From Caccoplasma_A sp045587545 (GTDB taxonomy: Bacteria; Bacteroidota; Bacteroidia; Bacteroidales; G3-4614): a stretch of 32,894 nucleotides of DNA. The position numbers were made by a program, and so were the translations under genes. A model generated the notes under the pieces. It had not been told where the DNA came from and made no database searches. It saw nothing but the letters and a program-made list of their open reading frames with translations. The stretch spans positions 1 to 32,894 of the forward strand of contig JAZNCN010000013.1 in NCBI GenBank assembly GCA_045587545.1, given 5' to 3'. Each line of letters starts with the position of its first letter. Position 1 is the stretch's first letter. Positions 14,231 through 20,800 of the stretch are shown here, in pieces.

Positions 14231-15820
14231 ATGAGCAAGGTTAAGCCTGTATTATTATGTTTAGTATTCTCTTGTTCTGTACTCTCTTCTCAAAATAGAG
14301 ATGTTGATTTGAGTCAGGATCCTATCGAAGAGTTCCGTAAAAAAGCTCAATCAGAGATTAATGCTTTTAAGAATGCGACTGAACAAGAGTTTAATAACTT
14401 TCGCGATAGTATTAATGCTGAGTTCGCAAAGTTTATGGAGTGTGCTTGGACTAATTTTACTACCCTACCCGCAATGAAGGCTCCAGAGACCCCATTACCT
14501 CCGGTAATTGCCACACCTGAGGAGGAGAAGAGACCTATTGCTGAACCTAAGCCTATAAAAGAGGAGACTAAACCCGTTGTTGAGACTAAACCTCAAAAAG
14601 AGATTCCAAAGCCCATTACAAAACCTGAGGATAAAAAGAGTGATACACCGTTAGCTACATTAGCTCCTCAATCTCAGACGCCAGATACAAAACCTGCTGT
14701 AACCCCTAAACCTACACAAGAGTTGACTCCTGTTGTGAAAGGTTTTGACTTTGAGTATTATGGGACTCCTTGTAAAGTGGGATTGGTGGCAAGTCATAAA
14801 TTTTCACTTTCAGGAATTGACGAAAAGAGTGTTGCAGATGCTTGGCGAAGATTATCGAGTAACGACTATGTTGCGGTTGTTGACGATTGTTTGAGGTATA
14901 AAGAGAGACTTAATCTTTGCGATTGGGCATATTTGCGTTTCGTGGAGATAATGAGTAGCGAGTTTTTTGGCAGTGCCAATTCAGATGAGGCATGTGTTAT
15001 GCAGATGTTTATTCTTACTCAGTCGGGTTACAAGGTGCGTATTGCTCGTGGCGGTGGCAAATTGGTGCTTTTGTTGCCAAGCAGCGACGAGATTTACGGA
15101 TACTCTTATTTGACTATCGACGGTGCTAATTATTATGTACTTGATAAATCGGTTACAGCTTCGTCGTTTGCTATTTTTGACCATGAATTTCCTAAGGAGC
15201 AATGGTTTGCCGTGGGAGTTACAAAAGAGCCTCTATTGGCAAAGAAACAGGGAGTAATGCGTTATTATAAATCAAAAGATGATAAGTATACTGCAGCTCT
15301 TAAACTTAATAAAAATATTATTGATTTTTATGCAGATTATCCTCGTAACGGTAAGTGGAATGTATATTCTAAGGCTTCGCTATCGGCTGATGTTAAGAGT
15401 GCTTTATATCCTCAGCTTAAAAAGCATATTGCAGGAAAGAGCAAGGCTGATGCAGCTAATATATTGTTGAACTTTGTTCAAACTGCATTCAAGTATAAGA
15501 CAGATCCCGAACAGTTTGGCGAGGAGCGTCCGTTGTTTGCCGACGAAACCTTCTATTATCCTTACTGCGATTGCGAAGACAGATCAATTCTTTACTCTAT
15601 TCTTGTTCATGAGTTGTTAGGCTTAGATGTTGTATTGCTTAATTATCCTAATCATATTGCAACTGCCGTTTGCTTTGGTAGTGATGATGTAAAGGGCGAT
15701 TACTTCAACATTAGAGGAAAAAGATATGTTGTTTGTGATCCTACTTATATAGGGGCATCTATAGGTCGTTCAATGCCTAATTTCAGAGGTGTATCGCCAA
15801 AGTTGGTTACTATTTGGTAA
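14231..15820 (+). CDS. Exported transglutaminase-like protein with Pro/Lys/Glu-rich linker
   Basis: The 529-residue protein has a hydrophobic export signal (VLLCLVFSCSVLSS); a lipobox reading with Cys at VFSC is possible. A helical segment follows (FRKKAQSEINAFKNATEQEF, then NNFRDSINAEFAKFMECAWTNF). Residues about 83-170 form a low-complexity linker of EEK, PKP and KPE repeats. The C-terminal domain carries a transglutaminase-like triad: C448 in CDCEDR, H475 in NHIATAV and D503 in VCDPTY. Bacterial members of this superfamily are often peptidases or amidases rather than cross-linkers. The gene follows the caspase block after 128 bp and a weak hairpin and looks less AT-rich by eye, so it may be a separate unit. 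A second Cys (C446) lies beside C448. Confidence 0.7.
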   Translation: MSKVKPVLLCLVFSCSVLSSQNRDVDLSQDPIEEFRKKAQSEINAFKNATEQEFNNFRDSINAEFAKFMECAWTNFTTLPAMKAPETPLPPVIATPEEEKRPIAEPKPIKEETKPVVETKPQKEIPKPITKPEDKKSDTPLATLAPQSQTPDTKPAVTPKPTQELTPVVKGFDFEYYGTPCKVGLVASHKFSLSGIDEKSVADAWRRLSSNDYVAVVDDCLRYKERLNLCDWAYLRFVEIMSSEFFGSANSDEACVMQMFILTQSGYKVRIARGGGKLVLLLPSSDEIYGYSYLTIDGANYYVLDKSVTASSFAIFDHEFPKEQWFAVGVTKEPLLAKKQGVMRYYKSKDDKYTAALKLNKNIIDFYADYPRNGKWNVYSKASLSADVKSALYPQLKKHIAGKSKADAANILLNFVQTAFKYKTDPEQFGEERPLFADETFYYPYCDCEDRSILYSILVHELLGLDVVLLNYPNHIATAVCFGSDDVKGDYFNIRGKRYVVCDPTYIGASIGRSMPNFRGVSPKLVTIW

Positions 15821-15824
15821 ATTT

Positions 15825-15867
15825 AAAACAAAAGGTTCTTGCATTTCACACAAGAACCTTTTGTTTT
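15825..15867. terminator. Bidirectional rho-independent terminator
   Basis: AAAACAAAAGGTTCTTG and CAAGAACCTTTTGTTTT form a perfect 17-bp stem with a 9-nt loop. The A and T tracts let it serve the transglutaminase-like gene on the plus strand and the phosphorylase gene on the minus strand. Confidence 0.9.
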
Positions 15868-15887
15868 ATATATCTCAAAAAAGATAA

Positions 15888-16763
15888 TTATATTCTCTCC
15901 AACACCTTCTCAATCAGAGCAGGCATAGAGTTTTTATAGTTGGTATTTGCCGAATGGGTGGCACGACCGGCTATTATGTTGCATACGGTAGTGGCTTTAT
16001 GTCCCATAAGACGAGCTAATCCTGCAAGGGCTGCGCCTTCCATTTCGTAATTGGTTATTCGTTCGTTGCCGTAGCGGAAATTTTGTATTTTAAAGTTTAA
16101 ATCGGAGTCGGCAAGTGGCATTCTGAGGTAACGACCTTGAGGCCCGTAAAATCCGTTTGCCGATATGGTTACTCCCTCTTGCATATCGCTTTGGTTAAGG
16201 CGTGCAACCAATTCTCTGTCGGCACTTACAACGTAAGGGGCTGCATGCTGAGGATTCCAATTAACCGCTTTACAGAATGAGTTTTCAAAGTCAAGGTCGC
16301 ATACTTGGTTACGGTTGGCATAAAAGTTCAAAACTCCGTCAAACCCCATTGAGCGTACTGATATAAGATGTGTGCCTAATTCAATATCGGGTTGCAGCCC
16401 CCCTGATGTGCCAATGCGTACTATTGTGAGGCTTGTTTTATCCTCTTTTTCAGTGCGTGTGGCAAAATCGACATTAACTAAAGCATCTAATTCGCTCATT
16501 ACAATATCAATGTTGTCGCCCCCTATACCGTGCGACATAGCGGTTATGCGCTTTCCTTTGTAACTGCCTGTTATGGTGTGAAACTCCCGACTGCTTACGT
16601 TGCACTCTATTGAGTCAAAAAACTCGGCTACCATATCAACACGGGCAGGGTCGCCCATCATTACAACTTTATCAGATAGTTGTTCTGGCAACAGATGAAG
16701 GTGAAATACTGTACCGTCGGCATTAATTATAAATTCCGATTCGGGAATGCGTCTTTTGTTCAT
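15888..16763 (-). CDS. Nucleoside phosphorylase (uridine phosphorylase-like)
   Basis: The 291-residue protein is of PNP/UDP family 1. Motifs are VVMMGDPARVDMVAEFFDS (the phosphate-binding GDPxR loop), ITAMSHGIGGDNIDIVMSEL, VRIGTSGGLQPDIELG (the GtsG motif), and near the end NYEMEGAALAGLARLMGH with the ribose-binding MEGA sequence and CNIIAG. It would split a nucleoside with phosphate into base and ribose-1-phosphate in pyrimidine salvage. The MEGAALAGLA region and overall length favour uridine phosphorylase over purine or methylthioadenosine enzymes, but this is judged by eye. It stands alone, with its own TACATTTG promoter box and a shared terminator. Confidence 0.9.
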   Translation of the reverse strand: MNKRRIPESEFIINADGTVFHLHLLPEQLSDKVVMMGDPARVDMVAEFFDSIECNVSSREFHTITGSYKGKRITAMSHGIGGDNIDIVMSELDALVNVDFATRTEKEDKTSLTIVRIGTSGGLQPDIELGTHLISVRSMGFDGVLNFYANRNQVCDLDFENSFCKAVNWNPQHAAPYVVSADRELVARLNQSDMQEGVTISANGFYGPQGRYLRMPLADSDLNFKIQNFRYGNERITNYEMEGAALAGLARLMGHKATTVCNIIAGRATHSANTNYKNSMPALIEKVLERI

Positions 16764-16824
16764 ATTGCGTATGTTTTAGCTTCAATATTTTTATAGCGGA
16801 CAAAAATATCTTCGCCGTTATTCG

Positions 16825-16832
16825 CAAATGTA
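16825..16832 (-). promoter_or_regulatory. -7 box of the nucleoside phosphorylase promoter
   Basis: The minus strand reads TACATTTG, an exact TAnnTTTG match about 60 bp ahead of the start codon. The remaining AT-rich gap to 16960 holds nothing else recognisable. Confidence 0.6.
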
Positions 16833-16959
16833 GTAAATAAAAAATATAGTAGGGCTTATAAACCGAGATTTATTAAATATAACAGTAGATTTTTCTACTT
16901 ATATCCTCTAACAGAATAAGTTGTAAGAATAATCTATAAAAAAAATCTCTAAAAAAATT

Positions 16960-16989
16960 TTTGAAAATAACAAAAAGAGAATAAATTTG
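16960..16989 (+). promoter_or_regulatory. Promoter of the OmpA-family gene
   Basis: TTTG at 16960-16963 and TAAATTTG at 16982-16989 are 18 bp apart. The leader is about 75 nt and ends with a small hairpin (TGAAAC-TTA-GTTTCA, 17040-17054) 15 nt before the start codon. Confidence 0.7.
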
Positions 16990-17069
16990 TGGTTGTATTA
17001 TAAAAATACTAAATAATAATATTAAATAATTATTAACACTGAAACTTAGTTTCAAAAACTTAATTATCT

Positions 17070-18353
17070 ATGAAAAAAGTCTTACTATTTGCTGTTTTAG
17101 GTTTATTTGCCTTGACAGTTGCAGCTCAAGAGAATTTTAATGAGAAGAAGAGTTATGTAGTGGAGCGAGCTAAAAACAATTGGTTTTTAGACTTAGGAGT
17201 ATCTGCCAATGTGTATGTAGGGCAACAAGACAATATCGCTAAATTCGGAAAACGTTTTGCTCCCGGCGGATATATTACAGCTGGTAAATGGGTTACTCCT
17301 TGGGTAGGTTTCAAATTTGGGTTAGACTTCACTCAATATAAGGGTGCCGCATATTACGACGATGCAAATTTTGTTAGAGGTTTGGTATGGGAACCTGATC
17401 AAACACGCGATGGCTTAGAGGGTGTGATGAAACAAAAATGGTTTGCATTTAATCCGCATGTTGATATATTCTTCAGTATGACTAACATGATGGGGCAAAT
17501 TAAAGAAGACAGACTATATGACTTAATTTTCCAAGTTGGAGCCGGTTTTATGGCTAATAGCGGAAATAAAGTTAAACCCGATTATTGGAATGGTACTCAA
17601 GGATATGGGAAACATGTCTATTATGCTCCAACAATTAATATCGGTTTGATTAACAAATTCAATGTGTCAGATGCTTGCGATATTAATATTGACATAAAAG
17701 GAGGTTGGGTAGGAAATGACTTTGACGGTCAGGTATGTTCAATGGACGGAACACAATATAAAGCAGGAGATTTCTTTGCTTCAATAGGCTTAGGAGTAAC
17801 TTGTAAATTTAAATCGACAAAACACACCGAGTATAAACCTTGGATAATTAAAGATACTGAAGAGAGCGAAGCTTGTTATGCCGCATACAAGAAACTTGAG
17901 GCAGACAAAGCTGCTGTTGATGCAGATAACAAAGCTCTTCGCGAAGAGTTGGAGAATTTGAAAAAGAATCCTGTTATTATTCGCGATACTGTTGTTTTAA
18001 CAAAAACAGAGATTGAATACAAAGAGAAACCTCGTACAATGTTAGGATATGTTGAGTTCGCTAATGGTTCAGCTAAGATATCAGCTTCTGACAAAGCTAA
18101 ATTGGCTGACATTGCAGAGCAAATAAAAGCTAAACCCAATTGTCAATATGAGATTTGCGGTTATGCCGACAATACAACAGGTTCAAAAGCTATCAACGAC
18201 CGTTTGCGTAACCAACGTGCCGATGCAGCTATTAAAGTGCTTCAAGATTGTGGAGTAAGTCCTAATATTTTGAAGAAAGCTACTAACGACGGAAAACCTG
18301 CAAAAGGAATATCTCCAAGAGCAATTGTTATTAACAGCTACGATTGTAAATAA
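17070..18353 (+). CDS. OmpA-family outer-membrane protein
   Basis: The 427-residue protein has a signal peptide (cleaved after VAAQ, residue 20). The N-terminal barrel spans about residues 30-255 (WFLDLGVSANVYVGQQDN, PGGYITAGKWVTPWVGFKFG, IGLGVTCKFKSTKH). A coiled-coil linker about 265-300 (YKKLEADKAAVDADNKALRE) leads to a C-terminal OmpA peptidoglycan-binding domain (LGYVEFANGSAKIS, then EICGYADNTTGSKAINDRLR and NQRADAAIKVL). It would link the outer membrane to peptidoglycan and is probably abundant, given its strong promoter and strong terminator. The OmpA domain keeps the NxxLRxxRA signature. It is a single-gene unit. Bacteroidota OmpA proteins of this shape are common; the family call is firm and any porin activity is inferred. 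Confidence 0.92.
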   Translation: MKKVLLFAVLGLFALTVAAQENFNEKKSYVVERAKNNWFLDLGVSANVYVGQQDNIAKFGKRFAPGGYITAGKWVTPWVGFKFGLDFTQYKGAAYYDDANFVRGLVWEPDQTRDGLEGVMKQKWFAFNPHVDIFFSMTNMMGQIKEDRLYDLIFQVGAGFMANSGNKVKPDYWNGTQGYGKHVYYAPTINIGLINKFNVSDACDINIDIKGGWVGNDFDGQVCSMDGTQYKAGDFFASIGLGVTCKFKSTKHTEYKPWIIKDTEESEACYAAYKKLEADKAAVDADNKALREELENLKKNPVIIRDTVVLTKTEIEYKEKPRTMLGYVEFANGSAKISASDKAKLADIAEQIKAKPNCQYEICGYADNTTGSKAINDRLRNQRADAAIKVLQDCGVSPNILKKATNDGKPAKGISPRAIVINSYDCK

Positions 18354-18375
18354 TATTTGATAAATAGATATTGAT

Positions 18376-18409
18376 GGCGGTGTGTCAATTATTGGCGCAC
18401 CGCCTTTTT
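18376..18409 (+). terminator. Rho-independent terminator of the OmpA-family gene
   Basis: GGCGGTGTG and CGCACCGCC pair (one G-U), followed by five T residues. Confidence 0.85.
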
Positions 18410-18495
18410 ATCTTTCAAAGAGATTATGTAAGTTAATCAAGAGATGGAATTCATTCAGCTCTTATGGTAAAATTATAATATTTTTATTACGACTA

Positions 18496-18526
18496 TTTGC
18501 TAATTTGCAAAAAAGTATTACCTTTG
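18496..18526 (+). promoter_or_regulatory. Consensus promoter of tRNA-Leu(CAA)
   Basis: TTTG at 18496-18499 and TACCTTTG at 18519-18526 are 19 bp apart, an exact match to the Bacteroidota consensus; the tRNA starts 17 nt downstream. Confidence 0.8.
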
Positions 18527-18542
18527 CATCGGTTTACCAAAT

Positions 18543-18626
18543 GCCCAGATGGCGGAATCGGTAGACGCGCTGGTCTCAAACACCAGTGGATTCACTTCCA
18601 TGCCGGTTCGACCCCGGCTCTGGGTA
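18543..18626 (+). tRNA. tRNA-Leu (anticodon CAA)
   Basis: An 84-nt class II tRNA. Acceptor GCCCAGA pairs with TCTGGGT (one G-U), the anticodon arm is CTGGT-CTCAAAC-ACCAG with CAA at 34-36, there is a long variable arm, and the T arm contains CCGGTTCGACCCCGG. No CCA is encoded. Confidence 0.96.
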
Positions 18627-18628
18627 CT

Positions 18629-18662
18629 ACGGAGAGAGTTGAAAAACTTTCTCCGTTTTTTT
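18629..18662 (+). terminator. Terminator of tRNA-Leu(CAA)
   Basis: ACGGAGAGAGTT and AACTTTCTCCGT pair (one G-U) around a GAAA tetraloop, followed by a T tract. Confidence 0.9.
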
Positions 18663-18715
18663 GTTTAATACTGTAGAGGAAACGAAGCGATTTAAGATAA
18701 GTAAGTTTATATCAT

Positions 18716-18746
18716 AAAAAAAGAGCAACTTTTCAGTTGCTCTTTT
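18716..18746 (-). terminator. Terminator of tRNA-Leu(UAG)
   Basis: AAAAGAGCAACT (18719-18730) and AGTTGCTCTTTT (18735-18746) pair perfectly around a 4-nt loop. On the minus strand a T tract follows. It starts right at the tRNA 3' end. Confidence 0.88.
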
Positions 18747-18747
18747 G

Positions 18748-18829
18748 TGCGGATGACGGGACTCGAACCCACACGTCTCTCGACACTAGATCCTAAGTCT
18801 AGCGCGGCTACCAGTTACGCCACATCCGC
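18748..18829 (-). tRNA. tRNA-Leu (anticodon UAG)
   Basis: On the minus strand, an 82-nt class II tRNA: acceptor GCGGATG pairs with CATCCGC, the anticodon arm is CTAGA-CTTAGGA-TCTAG with TAG at 34-36, there is a long variable arm, the T arm contains GGGTTCGAGTCCC, and the discriminator is A. It is convergent with tRNA-Leu(CAA). Confidence 0.96.
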
Positions 18830-18863
18830 ATTGTTGGTGGTCAGTAATTCTGATTTCCGACTG

Positions 18864-18893
18864 CAAAGATAGTAAAAAATATTCAATTGCAAA
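18864..18893 (-). promoter_or_regulatory. Promoter of tRNA-Leu(UAG)
   Basis: On the minus strand TTTG (18890-18893) and TATCTTTG (18864-18871) are 18 bp apart, about 34 bp ahead of the tRNA. Confidence 0.7.
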
Positions 18894-18923
18894 TATATTC
18901 GTCAAAAAAATGATAATGTTTTA

Positions 18924-19943
18924 TTAATTATTTATCCATTCTATGGCTTTGTCAATAATGGCATCTGTAGTTGTTGTAGCAGTAATTGGTTCAAGATCAA
19001 CCTTTATATCGGGGTCAATGCCAAACTCAATATTCTCTTTGTTTGCGTTTGATACGGGTGATGATGAGAAACGTACCGTCCAACCGTTTGGCAGTTTTGA
19101 TGAGAAAGGCAATCCGCTTCCTCCTCCTGTTTTGTCACCTATGATTTTTACGTTAGGCAGTAATTTCATTGTTGAAACAAAGTCGTTTGCTGCACTATAG
19201 CATTTGCGATTTGTAAGAACGGCTATTTTACCAAAATATTTAAAGTTATTATCTACTGCCTTTATTGTTACGGGGTATGGGTCGGAGAAATGGTTATGTG
19301 CAGGAGATAACTTATGTTGAATATACCCCGATACTATATCGTTACTTATAAAGTGCGAAACTATACGTTCAACATTATCAAGGGCTCCTCCTCCATTGTT
19401 GCGAATATCTAATATAATTCCTTTACAATCTCTTAAGTAATATAGAATCTGGTCAATATTTGCATTGCTGATTGTTGATGAGAAACTTCCGTAATAGATA
19501 TATCCTATATTTTCATTTTCAAGTATGCGATATTTCATACCGCCTGCAATTTTATAATGAGGTTCTTTAAGGTAATATCTGTCAACTATATCGGCATTAA
19601 AGTTATCGGGGTAATCTTCGTACCATTTCCAATATCGGGCTTGATCAAAGTTTGAGGTCAAATTTACATGTCCGTCTTTCAACTCGCTTAACATATCTGC
19701 CATTACTTTAAAGAGGTTGTAGTCGTTCATGTTATCGTTTACGAGTGGACGATATATTGAATACACATTATTCCAATCAATGTTTTTGTATTCAAAGAAG
19801 CAGTAGCGTTCATCTATTATGCTCCATAATGCATCAAAATTTCCTGTTGCCGAATCGTCAAATCCGTCGTTGCTTATACACCCCTGCAAACATATTAGGA
19901 GTGATATGCATATATATGTGATATTTTTTTTGAGATGATGCAT
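18924..19943 (-). CDS. S41-family peptidase lipoprotein
   Basis: The 339-residue protein has a lipoprotein signal (ICISLLICLQGC, Cys at about 22), so it is membrane-anchored. A helical segment follows with FDALWSIIDERYCFFEYKNI, typical of tail-specific (C-terminal processing) peptidases, then DGHVNLTSNF, GYIYYGSFSS and the S41 core: GIILDIRNNGGGALDNVERI, the nucleophile S250 in CYSAANDF and the probable general base K271 in GDKTGGGSG. No PDZ domain is evident, so substrate selection may differ from CtpA/Prc. It lies two bases downstream of the DUF3316 gene and is probably cotranscribed with it and with topoisomerase IV. The substrate is unknown. Confidence 0.85.
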   Translation of the reverse strand: MHHLKKNITYICISLLICLQGCISNDGFDDSATGNFDALWSIIDERYCFFEYKNIDWNNVYSIYRPLVNDNMNDYNLFKVMADMLSELKDGHVNLTSNFDQARYWKWYEDYPDNFNADIVDRYYLKEPHYKIAGGMKYRILENENIGYIYYGSFSSTISNANIDQILYYLRDCKGIILDIRNNGGGALDNVERIVSHFISNDIVSGYIQHKLSPAHNHFSDPYPVTIKAVDNNFKYFGKIAVLTNRKCYSAANDFVSTMKLLPNVKIIGDKTGGGSGLPFSSKLPNGWTVRFSSSPVSNANKENIEFGIDPDIKVDLEPITATTTTDAIIDKAIEWINN

Positions 19944-19945
19944 AA

Positions 19946-20788
19946 TTAATATAGCGATATTATTTCTTGTTTAAGTTGCTTCTCTTTTGCTCCTACTATA
20001 ACTTTATTTATTGCAACTCCGAATATAAATTCGTGCGCGAAGTTTTTATATACGAGGTGATTTTGATGCATTGACCGGAACTTACATTCATATCCTATCC
20101 TTATTGAACGTCGCTTAACCGGCAAATCAAGAGTTAGCATATTTGATATATATAGGTTGTTTCCGGGATATCCAAAATGTATAAGCCCCTCTCTGTTGCC
20201 GAGATAAAACATTTCGTAATATGATGCTCCGAATTGGGGACACATGAATGCGCCTATTAGCGGAAATGATAGGTTATCTTTTATAGTTATGGGGTAGTTT
20301 TTTATTTGTAAACGATACATTGCCATTGCTGCTATACCAAGGTCTATGGTTGCTTTTGCTGCAGCGGGGTTATTGCCTAATCCTGTATATGTTGTGCCTG
20401 CGTCAGCAACAAGGTTCCCTCCTACAAACAATCGTAATCCACAAGGAAGAGTATAGCGACGCATGTAATCAAACTCGTAATTGAACATATACGATAGCAT
20501 TTGACTGTTTTTGCGAGAGTTTAAAGCGCGTAAAAACTCTGTTTCTAACAGATGGCGTGTTGCCCATTTATGCTCTCTAAAACGCGATGTTCTTATATTC
20601 TCAAATCCTGCACCTATTTCAAATCCTTTATAAGGGATTATTGAGAGGTATGTGTCTATTATTTGACCACCTCCTGTTTTGAGATAGTATGAGGCCATTA
20701 CAGGCCTTACGCCCTTACTCTCCTCTGCTTTGAGAGATGAGGGGAGTAAGAGCGTAAGGGTTAATATGATAAATTTTCGGAGTGTCAT
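19946..20788 (-). CDS. DUF3316-family protein, probable outer-membrane barrel
   Basis: The 280-residue protein has a signal peptide (FIILTLTLLLPSSLKA, cleaved about residue 21). The mature part has many short alternating strands with aromatic edges (TYLSIIPYKGFEIGAGFENI, GLRLFVGGNLVADAG, IGYECKFRSMHQNHLVYKNF) and matches the Bacteroidota DUF3316 pattern (YLSxxxYxGxxIG early, then a conserved FG-x-SYYEMFYLGN). A barrel fold is inferred from the strands; the function is unknown. It starts 12 bp after the topoisomerase IV stop and ends 2 bp before the peptidase start, so all three genes form one minus-strand operon. Confidence 0.65.
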   Translation of the reverse strand: MTLRKFIILTLTLLLPSSLKAEESKGVRPVMASYYLKTGGGQIIDTYLSIIPYKGFEIGAGFENIRTSRFREHKWATRHLLETEFLRALNSRKNSQMLSYMFNYEFDYMRRYTLPCGLRLFVGGNLVADAGTTYTGLGNNPAAAKATIDLGIAAMAMYRLQIKNYPITIKDNLSFPLIGAFMCPQFGASYYEMFYLGNREGLIHFGYPGNNLYISNMLTLDLPVKRRSIRIGYECKFRSMHQNHLVYKNFAHEFIFGVAINKVIVGAKEKQLKQEIISLY

Positions 20789-20800
20789 ACAGACAATCTG

